In this document: piece after piece, positions 15,963-23,806 of the stretch | Layout: each line of letters opens with the position of its first letter | How positions within the stretch are numbered: position 1 is the first letter of the stretch | DNA from: an uncultured Candidatus Pelagibacter sp. | Lineage (GTDB): Bacteria > Pseudomonadota > Alphaproteobacteria > Pelagibacterales > Pelagibacteraceae | Direction of reading: 5' to 3' | Length of the DNA stretch: 37,144 bases | NCBI GenBank assembly: GCA_905612365.1 | Contig: CAJQRP010000037.1 | Coordinates: forward strand, 1-37,144 | Notes under the pieces: model-generated | What the model was told of the DNA's origin: nothing | Database searches by the model: none | What the model saw: only the letters and a program-made list of their open reading frames with translations | Position numbers and translations under genes: made by a program

Positions 15963-16691
15963 ATGAACTTTTCACTTGAGGTAGGACCTCACACAGACCT
16001 AGATACTTTACCTCCCGTCAAGGATGTTTATATAACTATGCTTCCTGGTGGAGACTATAAAGAGACGGCTGAAAAAGCTGATGCTTTAGTAAAAAAAGGA
16101 TTTAATCCTGTTCCACATTTTCCAGCTAGATCAATTAATGATGAGGCTCAACTTAAAGATTACATTTCAAGGTGTAAAGATGTGGGTACAAAACAAGCTT
16201 TAGTAATTGGTGGTAGTAGAGATCCAATTGGAAAATTTGATAGCTCAATTCAAATTTTAGAGACCGGATTTTTTGATGGAATTAAAATAGGAATAGCAGG
16301 ACATCCAGAAGGAAGTCAGGATATGTCCGATACAAAATTAGAAAAAGCCATGATAGATAAAAAGCCTTACGCCGACTATATAGTGACCCAGTGGTTACTA
16401 GAGAGTCAACCTATCATAGATTTCATTTCTAAGCAGTCAGTACCAGTGCATGTAGGAATTACTGGGCCAATGAAAATAACTAGCTTAATAAAATTTGCTA
16501 ATATTGTCGGGGCGAAAAATTCCATTAATTTTCTTAAGTCTAATTTTAGTAAGGCATTAGATTTATTGAAACCTAAAGACCCTAATGAATTGATTGGGAA
16601 AGTGAAAGAGTTTACTGGCAACTTCCACATTTATACATTCGGCGGCTTGAAGGAAACTAACAAGTGGTTGAAGGAGAACGGTTATGTCTAA
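15963..16691 (+). CDS. Short methylenetetrahydrofolate reductase (MetF) homologue
   Basis: A TIM-barrel flavoprotein family member that interconverts methyl-THF and methylene-THF. Matching segments are ADALVKKGFNPVPHFPARSI (about residues 39-58), the strand KIGIAGHPEGSQD (about 103-115, like the AGYPExH motif of MetF) and YADYIVTQWLLE (about 128-139). At 242 residues it lacks about 40-50 residues of standard MetF, mainly at the C-terminus. Its 3' end overlaps the GcvT-like gene by 8 bases. In Sphingobium lignin degradation a metF gene accompanies the folate-dependent O-demethylase LigM; the same pairing here suggests this enzyme oxidises the methyl-THF made by its neighbour. Direction is inferred. 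Confidence 0.82.
   Translation: MNFSLEVGPHTDLDTLPPVKDVYITMLPGGDYKETAEKADALVKKGFNPVPHFPARSINDEAQLKDYISRCKDVGTKQALVIGGSRDPIGKFDSSIQILETGFFDGIKIGIAGHPEGSQDMSDTKLEKAMIDKKPYADYIVTQWLLESQPIIDFISKQSVPVHVGITGPMKITSLIKFANIVGAKNSINFLKSNFSKALDLLKPKDPNELIGKVKEFTGNFHIYTFGGLKETNKWLKENGYV
16671..16676 (+). promoter_or_regulatory. Strong Shine-Dalgarno for the GcvT-like gene
   Basis: AAGGAG lies 7 bases before the ATG at 16684, within the last codons of the MTHFR-like gene. Most genes in this window lack such a clear site, so it fixes this start and suggests high expression of the second gene of the pair. Confidence 0.7.
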
Positions 16692-18042
16692 TGAATTTGA
16701 CTATACTAAACTAAATCATGCTACTTCAGTTGATCAATCAGATCGTGAAGTACCATATAACTTAAGACAGAGTGGGCCTACAAAAGTTGAAATGTTAATT
16801 TCAACAAGAGTAAGAAAATCTCCATACTGGCATCTATCAATGGAAGCTGGTTGTTGGAGAGCAACTGTTTACAATCGTATTTATCACCCAAGAGGTTATG
16901 TAAAACCTGAAGATGGTGGAGCGATGGTAGAATACGAAGCAATTAAAAATCACGTTACTATGTGGAACGTTGCTGTTGAAAGACAAATTAGAGTTAAAGG
17001 TCCTGATGCAGAAAAGTTTACAGACTACGTAATAACTAGAGATGCTACTAAAATCTCACCTATGAGAGCAAGATATGTAATTCTTTGTAATGCATATGGT
17101 GGAGTTTTAAATGATCCTATTCTTCTTAGAATTTCTAAAGATGAATTTTGGTTCTCATTATCAGACTCTGATATTGGTATGTATCTTCAAGGTGTTAATG
17201 CTGATGGAAGATTTGATTGTACTATTGAAGAGATTGATGTTTGTCCGGTACAAATTCAAGGACCTAAATCAAAAGCTTTAATGAAAGATCTTTGTGGAGA
17301 TCAAGTTGATTTCGACAATATGCCTTTCTATGGATTAGCTGAAGTTAAAGTTGGTGGAAGAAGTTGTGTAATTTCACAATCTGGTTTCTCGGGTGAAGCT
17401 GGTTATGAAATTTACTTAAGAGAAGCAACTAAATATGCTGATGATATGTGGAATGCTGTTCTTGAAGCTGGTAAAAAACATAGCTTAATGGTTATAGCTC
17501 CTGCTCACCATAGAAGAATTCAAGCTGGAATTCTTTCTTGGGGTCAAGATATGGATCATCAACACAATCCTTTTCAGTGTAACCTTGGTTACCAAGTTTC
17601 ATTAGCTGGTAAAGGTGAGTGGAATAAAAAAGCTGATTATGTTGGAAAAGCTGCATTAGAGAAAATGGGTGCTGAAATTAAGGATGGGAAAAAACCTTAT
17701 AAACTTCAACTAGTTGGACTTGAAATGGGTGGAAAACCAATTGAAGAATATGCTCCAGACTTCTGGTTAGTATCACCTGAGAATGGTGGTGATCCAGTTG
17801 GGTTTATTACTTCACCTTGGTATCATCCTGAAAAAGGTCAAAATATTGCGATGGGATATGTACCATTTGATGGAACATTAAATGCAAACGGATTCCCTAA
17901 AGGAAAAGCTGGAACTAAGTACAAAGTTCACTTACCTGCAGAATATTCTGACACCCCAGGAACGCCTGTTGATGCTGTGGTAGTAGATATGCCATTTACA
18001 GAATCTTATAACGCAAATACAAGAGAAGTCGTTAAAGGTTAA
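16684..18042 (+). CDS. DmdA/GcvT-family tetrahydrofolate-dependent demethylase, substrate unknown
   Basis: Aminomethyltransferase-fold protein that probably moves a methyl group from a substrate to THF. The N-terminal part resembles DMSP demethylase DmdA (STRVRKSPYWHLSMEAG, ATVYNRIYHP, WNVAVERQIRVKGPDAEKF); VCPVQIQGPKSKALM and SQSGFSGEAGYEIYL are standard GcvT-fold segments. At 452 residues it is about 80 longer than DmdA. The additional C-terminal part (VSPENGGDPVGFITSPWYHP, PFDGTLNANGFPKGKAGTKY) makes the size close to LigM/DesA O-demethylases. It shares an 8-base overlap with the MTHFR homologue and lies divergent to a Rieske oxygenase. I would not name it dmdA. Candidate substrates are a methylated sulfonium, amine or methoxy compound. 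Confidence 0.85.
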   Translation: MSNEFDYTKLNHATSVDQSDREVPYNLRQSGPTKVEMLISTRVRKSPYWHLSMEAGCWRATVYNRIYHPRGYVKPEDGGAMVEYEAIKNHVTMWNVAVERQIRVKGPDAEKFTDYVITRDATKISPMRARYVILCNAYGGVLNDPILLRISKDEFWFSLSDSDIGMYLQGVNADGRFDCTIEEIDVCPVQIQGPKSKALMKDLCGDQVDFDNMPFYGLAEVKVGGRSCVISQSGFSGEAGYEIYLREATKYADDMWNAVLEAGKKHSLMVIAPAHHRRIQAGILSWGQDMDHQHNPFQCNLGYQVSLAGKGEWNKKADYVGKAALEKMGAEIKDGKKPYKLQLVGLEMGGKPIEEYAPDFWLVSPENGGDPVGFITSPWYHPEKGQNIAMGYVPFDGTLNANGFPKGKAGTKYKVHLPAEYSDTPGTPVDAVVVDMPFTESYNANTREVVKG

Positions 18043-18052
18043 ATTAATTATT

Positions 18053-18075
18053 TGGGGGAGATTAATTCTCCCCCA
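18053..18075 (+). terminator. GC-rich hairpin after the GcvT-like gene
   Basis: TGGGGGAGA at 18053-18061 and TCTCCCCCA at 18067-18075 form a perfect 9-bp stem with a 5-base loop (TTAAT), 11 bases after the stop codon. It is the most stable short hairpin I see in this AT-rich window. It is not followed by a T tract (CTAATAATG follows), so it may be an mRNA 3' stabiliser or processing site, or an attenuator for the next genes, rather than a standard intrinsic terminator. Confidence 0.65.
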
Positions 18076-18081
18076 CTAATA

Positions 18082-18186
18082 ATGACAAAATCATTCCTAA
18101 TCGCAATTTGCATAATAATAGTAATTGCTTTAATACTCTTTCCACTATTTGTTTCTTACAAAGCACAAAAAAATAGAAAAAAATAA
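18082..18186 (+). CDS. 34-aa single-pass membrane microprotein, too short for the ORF track
   Basis: The ATG at 18082 opens a frame reading MTKSFLIAICIIIVIALILF and ending YKAQKNRKK before TAA. One hydrophobic helix (about residues 5-25) followed by a strongly basic tail is a common layout of real bacterial membrane microproteins. It fits in the space between the hairpin and the Yip1-family gene, with 3 bases between its stop codon and the next ATG, which suggests co-translation with that gene. There is no clear ribosome binding site, and the ATG is only 6 bases after the hairpin. Function unknown. Confidence 0.55.
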   Translation: MTKSFLIAICIIIVIALILFPLFVSYKAQKNRKK

Positions 18187-18189
18187 ATA

Positions 18190-18735
18190 ATGTTTGGTCA
18201 ATTTTTAAATATAATTGTTCGGTCTATAAAATTAGATAAAACTCTTTACAAAGATAATAAGAACTTTGGTGAAGCTGCAATATATTTTGCAGGTTTAATA
18301 ATGATACTAGATGGCTTAGCTGGTGCTGTTGCTGCAAATACTGTTATTAAAACTGCTGTTGCAATGTCTGGCTTAACTGCCATTCTTACTTGGTTTGTTT
18401 GGGCACTTTTTATTTACGTTATTGGTGTAAAATTATTTCCAGATAAAGAAACTAAAGTTCCATTTAAAAAAGTATTAACAGCTGTGGGATTTGCCCATGC
18501 GCCAGGGCTTTTAAGATTTTTTGCTGTAACACCAGATTTAATGATTCCAATAATATTTCTAACTCAATTCTGGATATTTGCAGGATTAATCATTTCAACA
18601 AAACAAGTTTTAAATCTAAAGTCTAATTTTAAATCATTTGGAATAGTCTTTTTAGCTTTTTTAATAATTGCTTTTCTCTCAATATCGTTTGTGATGAGCA
18701 AAATGAATGCACTGCCTATAAGCAATATTAGTTAA
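18190..18735 (+). CDS. Yip1-family integral membrane protein
   Basis: A 181-residue protein with about four to five membrane helices (IYFAGLIMILDGLAGAVAA; LTAILTWFVWALFIYVIGV; IPIIFLTQFWIFAGLII; FGIVFLAFLIIAFLSISFV). The cytoplasmic stretch PFKKVLTAVGFAHAPGLLRF between helices is typical of bacterial Yip1-domain proteins. Its role is unknown. It follows the 34-aa microprotein by 3 bases and overlaps the 3' end of the opposite-strand zinc-ribbon gene by 4 bases. Confidence 0.8.
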   Translation: MFGQFLNIIVRSIKLDKTLYKDNKNFGEAAIYFAGLIMILDGLAGAVAANTVIKTAVAMSGLTAILTWFVWALFIYVIGVKLFPDKETKVPFKKVLTAVGFAHAPGLLRFFAVTPDLMIPIIFLTQFWIFAGLIISTKQVLNLKSNFKSFGIVFLAFLIIAFLSISFVMSKMNALPISNIS

Positions 18736-18902
18736 ATTGGAAATATAGTTTTTGAAAGTTTACAAGAATTGCAGGTTTTAAATCCTGTTAAAATTAAATT
18801 TTGAGAAACACTTGGGTCTTCTTTTTTACACTCTTCACAAAAATCATCTAATTGAAGAACTTCTTCATCATTATTAGTTTGATCATCAAAATCTTTAGTC
18901 AT
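18732..18902 (-). CDS. Small zinc-ribbon-like protein with two CxxC pairs
   Basis: About 56 residues from MTKDFDDQTN, with CEEC and CNSC separated by about 20 residues, which suggests a small zinc ribbon. The rest is acidic. The track ORF starts at 18929, but the ATG at 18902 is preferred: it overlaps the DUF3726 stop codon by 8 bases (ATGACTAA), a usual coupling arrangement. It is the last gene of the cluster that includes the M19-like, 550-aa and DUF3726 genes. Function unknown; a small metal-binding accessory protein is one possibility. Confidence 0.7.
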   Translation of the reverse strand: MTKDFDDQTNNDEEVLQLDDFCEECKKEDPSVSQNLILTGFKTCNSCKLSKTIFPI

Positions 18903-19506
18903 TATCAGTAAGGCCAGCACCTGCTCCACCTTGCTTTAGGCTTTCATTTTCCTCAACAAAAGTTTCTTCTGAAAGCTTATAGAGTTCATTCCATTCTTTT
19001 TCTTCAAACGAGTCTCTATTTTCTAAAACTTTTAAGTAAATATTTTCAGCAGACTCGATAATTTCGTTTTTAGTGTAATTAGAATAAATATTATTATTGA
19101 AATTTAATAAAAACTCTCTGTCATCCATTTTTAAAAATATTCTTTTACCAATCACCTCTGCTGCCCTACTTACAAATGGTAAGAAAAGTAGTGGATATGA
19201 GACTTTTTTAAACGTTATCTCGTTTAAAGTTTCTAAAGTTTTAATCTGATCTAAAAAATTTACCCCTGCAATTATTGGACAATATTCATTTTTATTGGCG
19301 TCATTGTCTTTTTTTATGATGCTGGTATTCTCTAATCTTAATTCTTTTTTTTTCTTAAAAAAACTATTTAAGTTTTTAATTCCAGGTAGGCTAAAAATCT
19401 CAAGTAGTCTTATATTTTTTCCAATCTCTTCTGCTATACCCCACGAATATCCTGCGGCCCTACTTGATCTTTTAGAAACTGTATCTATTTCGCTTAATGA
19501 TCTCAT
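18895..19506 (-). CDS. DUF3726 family protein
   Basis: A 203-residue protein recognised by the start SLSEIDTVSKRSSRAAGYSWGIAEEIGKN, by CPIIAGVNFLDQ in the middle, and by the strictly characteristic C-terminus GGAGAGLTDND. The family has no known function. There is no signal peptide or membrane helix. It lies 5 bases after the 550-aa gene and overlaps the zinc-ribbon gene. The N-terminal RAAGYSWGIAEEIG block is helical and may bind a ligand or partner, but this is a guess. Confidence 0.85.
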   Translation of the reverse strand: MRSLSEIDTVSKRSSRAAGYSWGIAEEIGKNIRLLEIFSLPGIKNLNSFFKKKKELRLENTSIIKKDNDANKNEYCPIIAGVNFLDQIKTLETLNEITFKKVSYPLLFLPFVSRAAEVIGKRIFLKMDDREFLLNFNNNIYSNYTKNEIIESAENIYLKVLENRDSFEEKEWNELYKLSEETFVEENESLKQGGAGAGLTDND

Positions 19507-19511
19507 GTTGA

Positions 19512-21164
19512 TTAATTATAAACCCAATGTTCATCAAAGTTTTTTAATTGCTCTGGTAAGGGTGCTCCTTGGAACATGCATATTCTTAACCATTTATCAG
19601 AACGTGGATCAAATTTTAAAGCTCCAAAAAAAGATAATTTTAATCTCAGCATATCAATAGGCATTATTTTTTGACCAATTGTATTATCTTGTATTTCAGA
19701 ATAAGGAAATTTCTCTACTATAAACGCTCTTCTAACAACGTGTCTTAATTCATTATTAGTTGATAAAAATTTAGCAATGGTCAAGCTATTTTTAGTAACC
19801 GATAACAATTCATAAAGCTTTTTAATGTCTCTTGCAATTGCTAGAGGTTGCTCTAACTCAGCTCCCACTTCATCAAATCTATTTGCTAGTCTTGGCTCTT
19901 CTTTATTTTTTGAAATAAACCAAAAATTTAAATTATTTTCATCTTTGGTAAAATCTATCGTTAAGATATCTGGATATTTTTTTTCTAGAATCAGCTTTAA
20001 GTCTTCTACCGTTCTTTCAGTTGGAATATTAAAATATTTTTCTTCTTCAGAACTCATTTCTTTAATTAAAGGTGAAGTAATATCGTCATAAGGTTCCATC
20101 ATCATTGAGACAACATATTCAATACATTCCTCACAATATTCTTTTTCTAAATGCAGATACAGTTCATTAAAAGCATAATCTTGCTCAAAATTAAAATCGT
20201 TATCTAGGTAGACAATAAATTCATTAAGATCTTTTAATAAAGATTTAATTTTATTTATTTGATATTCACTTTCTGTATTCCAAGAAGTGATATTTTTTAT
20301 TGATTTTTTTAGACATTCTAAAAATAAGTTTTTATCTTTCTCTGATACTGCTTTTATCTCTCTTATCTTTTTTAAAGAAATCTCTCTTGCAGAAATCCAA
20401 TTATTTAAAAGAGTTGGGTGGTTAACAATAAATGGAGCCATTCCTAGCCCTGTAGAATTTCCTATTCCTAAACTTTTACAAATATTAATGTCAAGATTTA
20501 CAGCTTTTTTTGGGTTCTTACTTTTTGCAACGTGATTAACTTGATCAAAAGTAAATTGCCTAACTAAATAAACCAACATCATCTCCAACCTAAAAGGACC
20601 ATATATTTCCTCTCTATCTTTAATTCTAAATCTATCTGCTAAGCCAAATTTACCTGACCCATAAACTGCTGTGGTTCTATATAAATAACCAACACTAGTT
20701 ATTAAGTCGTTATCAGGTTGCTTACCTTCACTTAAACATTCAACCACATGATTGAAAACTCTAACTGATTTATTGGCTCTTGAAAGGGTTAACTCTTTAT
20801 ACGAAAGCCTGCCAAATTCTTGTTTTGGTACTTCGTTTTTTAATCTTTCAATATCTTGTTTTAAAGGAACGCCATCAAAAAGTGTAAAGGCTGCATCCCA
20901 TTTAGTAGCTATAACTCTATCTGATCTTTCATTTTCATCTAATTCGTTTGCATAACAAATTAATGAATACACTCTATTTTTTTTCTTAAATGAATAAACC
21001 GCAGTGCCATAACCATGCTCATTTAATTCAAATAAATCTCTTTTATAATCCCAATCTTTAAACTCTTTTAAAAAACTTCTTAAAAATGAAAGTTTAGATT
21101 GATGAAAAGACCCTAGTCTTGATAATTTCATTACTACATTGGGGTCTCTTAAGGAGATATTCAT
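19512..21164 (-). CDS. Large conserved-looking protein of unknown function in the M19/DUF3726 cluster
   Basis: A 550-residue soluble protein that I cannot place in a named family. Striking segments are RLGSFHQSKLSFLRSFLKEF (about residues 16-35), TTAVYGSGKFGLADRFRIKD (about 168-187), KKAVNLDINICKSLGIGNST followed by GLGMAPFIVNHP (about 228-260), and MFQGAPLPEQL near the end. The density of fixed-looking Gly, Pro and charged residues suggests an enzyme rather than a structural protein. A Cys pair occurs at EYCEECIEY. There is no export signal. It overlaps the M19-like gene by 4 bases (21161-21164) and precedes DUF3726 by 5 bases, so the genes form a tight operon. No function is proposed. Confidence 0.85.
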   Translation of the reverse strand: MNISLRDPNVVMKLSRLGSFHQSKLSFLRSFLKEFKDWDYKRDLFELNEHGYGTAVYSFKKKNRVYSLICYANELDENERSDRVIATKWDAAFTLFDGVPLKQDIERLKNEVPKQEFGRLSYKELTLSRANKSVRVFNHVVECLSEGKQPDNDLITSVGYLYRTTAVYGSGKFGLADRFRIKDREEIYGPFRLEMMLVYLVRQFTFDQVNHVAKSKNPKKAVNLDINICKSLGIGNSTGLGMAPFIVNHPTLLNNWISAREISLKKIREIKAVSEKDKNLFLECLKKSIKNITSWNTESEYQINKIKSLLKDLNEFIVYLDNDFNFEQDYAFNELYLHLEKEYCEECIEYVVSMMMEPYDDITSPLIKEMSSEEEKYFNIPTERTVEDLKLILEKKYPDILTIDFTKDENNLNFWFISKNKEEPRLANRFDEVGAELEQPLAIARDIKKLYELLSVTKNSLTIAKFLSTNNELRHVVRRAFIVEKFPYSEIQDNTIGQKIMPIDMLRLKLSFFGALKFDPRSDKWLRICMFQGAPLPEQLKNFDEHWVYN

Positions 21165-22132
21165 TGGTTCATTTCTTTATAAAAATTGTACCAGTTGTTT
21201 CCAAGAATTCCATTAACTTCACTTTCTGAAAAACCAACCTTTTTAAGTCCTACTTCTAAATTTTCAAAGCCTCTTGCATCTAAAAACCAATCAGGTTGTT
21301 TTGGGAAACCAGGTTTATTTTTTGACCCTTCTCCATAATTTTTGCTTTTAGTCCAAGTACCATTTCTCATCCACTCAACAATAGTATCTGGTTGGTTTAA
21401 ACAAAGATCTGAACCTATTCCAATTTTTTCAGCTCCCATAATCTCAGCTGTCTTAGCTGTCATTTCACAAAAGCTTTCTAAAGAACAATCAGTTCCATCT
21501 TTTAAATGATGAGGATATAAAGATAGACCCAACATTCCTTTATGTTTTGATAAAATCTTTAATAATTCATTTGATTTGTTTCTCTTAGCTGGATGCCAAA
21601 ATGATGGGTTTGCATGGGTTATTGCAATTGGTTTTTCACTTATCTTAATTGCATCAATTGTACTTTTTTCTGCTGAATGAGACATGTCTATTACAAGACC
21701 TAGTCTATTCATTTCTTTAATCACCTCTTTACCAAAATTAGTAATTCCACTATCTATTGCTTCATAACATCCTGTCGCTAGTAATGACTGATTGTTATAG
21801 GTAAGTTGCATAAACCTGCATCCCAAATCGTAAACTTTTTCAACCAATCCAATATCATCTTCAATGGGTGAGCAATTTTGAAAACCAAAAAAAACTGCTG
21901 TTTTATTTTCAGATTTAGCTTTTTCAATATCTTTAAAACTTTTGCCGTGAAAAATTAAGTCAGAATTTTCTGAAAAGTAATTTTTCCAGTTTTTTAATAC
22001 TGTTTTTAGCTCATCAAAATCTTCATGATAAACTATGGTTACGTGGATTGCATCCAGTCCTGCTTGTTTATTGATCTGAAAAATTTCTCTAGACCAGTTA
22101 CAATATTGTAAATTATCAATTTTAAAATTCAT
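21161..22132 (-). CDS. M19 (renal dipeptidase-like) family protein with altered metal site
   Basis: Amidohydrolase-fold protein related to membrane dipeptidase. The later family motifs are present: VIDMSHSAEKSTIDA (His152), PIAITHANPSFWHP (His173) and IGIGSDLC (Asp242). Canonical members have an N-terminal HxD and a Glu that bridges both zinc ions. Here the N-terminus reads IDNLQYCNWS with no HxD, and the Glu position appears as Gln85 in FGFQNCSPIEDD. One metal site is therefore missing, so ordinary dipeptidase activity is doubtful. The ATG at 22132 (MNFKIDNLQYC) is preferred over the track start at 22162. It heads the cluster with the 550-aa, DUF3726 and zinc-ribbon genes and is divergent from purE. 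Confidence 0.85.
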   Translation of the reverse strand: MNFKIDNLQYCNWSREIFQINKQAGLDAIHVTIVYHEDFDELKTVLKNWKNYFSENSDLIFHGKSFKDIEKAKSENKTAVFFGFQNCSPIEDDIGLVEKVYDLGCRFMQLTYNNQSLLATGCYEAIDSGITNFGKEVIKEMNRLGLVIDMSHSAEKSTIDAIKISEKPIAITHANPSFWHPAKRNKSNELLKILSKHKGMLGLSLYPHHLKDGTDCSLESFCEMTAKTAEIMGAEKIGIGSDLCLNQPDTIVEWMRNGTWTKSKNYGEGSKNKPGFPKQPDWFLDARGFENLEVGLKKVGFSESEVNGILGNNWYNFYKEMNQ

Positions 22133-22247
22133 TATGATCTTATTTGTTTTAAAGAATATCAATAAGATAGATAAATTCTATTAATTTTATTGAAATTTTG
22201 GGGTTAATTTGAAATAACAATTTACGTTAGAATAAAAATTACAACAA

Positions 22248-22739
22248 ATGGCTAAAAATAAATTAAACAAAGTATCAATTGTTATGGGTAGTCAATCTGA
22301 CTACAAAACCATGATATTTTGTCAAAATATTCTTAAAAAATTAAATATAAAATTTGAAACAAAAATAATATCAGCTCATAGAACCCCCAATAGAATGTAT
22401 GAATTTGCTATTAATGCTGAAAAAAATGGTATTGCAGTAATTATTGCTGGAGCTGGTGGATCTGCGCATTTACCAGGAATGATTTCAGCCCTTACATCTC
22501 TACCAGTACTAGGAGTTCCAATTGAAAGCAAAAAGCTTAAAGGACTTGATAGTCTTTTATCTATTGCGCAAATGCCAAAAGGAATACCAGTTGGAACATT
22601 AGCAATTGGAGAAGATGGTGCAATTAATGCTGCCTTATTAGCTGCATCTATTATTGGTCTTAGTGATTTGACTGTCAAAAAAAAATTAAACCAGTTCCGT
22701 TTAAGTCAAAGCAAATCTGTTAAAAAAAAACCAAAATAG
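22248..22739 (+). CDS. purE: N5-carboxyaminoimidazole ribonucleotide mutase
   Basis: Moves the carboxyl group of N5-CAIR to C4 in purine synthesis. Clear motifs: SIVMGSQSDYKTM (about residues 9-21, the phosphate-binding GSxSD), SAHRTPNRMYEFA (about 43-55) and AGAGGSAHLPGMISALTSLP (about 68-87). It has 163 residues, as in class I PurE, with a basic C-terminal tail (SVKKKPK). purK follows after 9 bases, as in most bacteria that use the two-step route. Confidence 0.97.
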   Translation: MAKNKLNKVSIVMGSQSDYKTMIFCQNILKKLNIKFETKIISAHRTPNRMYEFAINAEKNGIAVIIAGAGGSAHLPGMISALTSLPVLGVPIESKKLKGLDSLLSIAQMPKGIPVGTLAIGEDGAINAALLAASIIGLSDLTVKKKLNQFRLSQSKSVKKKPK

Positions 22740-22748
22740 TTTTAAAAT

Positions 22749-23795
22749 ATGTCTAAACCAATTCTTGGAATTATAGGTGGAGGTCAGTTAGGTAGTATGC
22801 TTGCTATTGCTGCAAATAAACTTGAAATTAAAACAGTTATTTTTTGTGATGATGTTGATGCTCCTGCACAAAATTTTTCTAATGATTTTGTACACGGTGA
22901 ATATAGTGATCAAAATAAGATTAAAGAATTTTTAAATAAAGTTGATGTTGTAACATATGAATTTGAAAACATTCCATATGAAACATTAAATGAAATTAAT
23001 AAGATAAAACCTGTTTTACCTAAACCTTCTGTAAATAGAATAATTCAACATAGATTAGCAGAAAAAGACTTTATCAATAATCTTAATATAAGAACTACAA
23101 GATATGTATCTATTGAAAAAAAATCTGATATGGAAACAGTTGAAGATTTACTGCCAGGTATACTTAAAACTACAACACTCGGGTATGATGGCAAAGGGCA
23201 ATACCCTGTTAGTAGTTTGGAAGATTTAGATTCAATTAATATTGATTATTCAAAAGGTTATATTTTAGAAAAATTAGTAAAATTAAAAAAAGAAATCTCA
23301 ATAATTATTACTCGTTTTAATGATCAAAAATATGAAATTTATGAGCCTATAGAAAATATACATGAAGACCAAATTTTGAAAAACTCTAAAATTCCAGCAG
23401 CGATTAGTGACAAAATATTAGAGCAATCAAAGCTATGGGCAACTCTAATTTCAGAGGAATTAAAATATGTTGGAACATTATGTGTTGAGTTTTTCATTGA
23501 TAGGAATGACAACCTTTACGTAAATGAAATTGCACCAAGAGTTCATAACTCAGGGCACTTAACAATTGACGCATATAATATAAGTCAATTTGAAAATCAT
23601 GTAAGAGCAGTTTGTAAGCTAGAACAGATACCTCTTAAAAAAATATCAAATGCAATGATGACAAATATAATTGGTGACCAAATTACTAATTACAGAAACA
23701 AAGAGTATAACGAAAATGAATATTTCTTTGATTATCTTAAGAAAGAAATTAAACAAAAAAGAAAAATGGGACACCTAACAACCCTTCTTAAGTAG
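22749..23795 (+). CDS. purK: N5-carboxyaminoimidazole ribonucleotide synthase
   Basis: ATP-grasp enzyme that carboxylates AIR with bicarbonate. The N-terminal ILGIIGGGQLGSMLAIAAN is typical; the ATP-grasp core shows GILKTTTLGYDGKGQ (about residues 138-152) and the metal/ATP segment VEFFIDRNDNLYVNEIAPRVHNSGHLTID (about 245-273). The length of 348 residues is normal. It forms the purEK pair. Confidence 0.97.
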   Translation: MSKPILGIIGGGQLGSMLAIAANKLEIKTVIFCDDVDAPAQNFSNDFVHGEYSDQNKIKEFLNKVDVVTYEFENIPYETLNEINKIKPVLPKPSVNRIIQHRLAEKDFINNLNIRTTRYVSIEKKSDMETVEDLLPGILKTTTLGYDGKGQYPVSSLEDLDSINIDYSKGYILEKLVKLKKEISIIITRFNDQKYEIYEPIENIHEDQILKNSKIPAAISDKILEQSKLWATLISEELKYVGTLCVEFFIDRNDNLYVNEIAPRVHNSGHLTIDAYNISQFENHVRAVCKLEQIPLKKISNAMMTNIIGDQITNYRNKEYNENEYFFDYLKKEIKQKRKMGHLTTLLK

Positions 23796-23806
23796 ATATT
23801 ATTCAA

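Noticed and set aside
16684-18042. Naming this gene dmdA
   Set aside because: The N-terminal similarity is real, but it is about 80 residues longer than DmdA and coupled to an MTHFR homologue, so another methyl donor is as likely.
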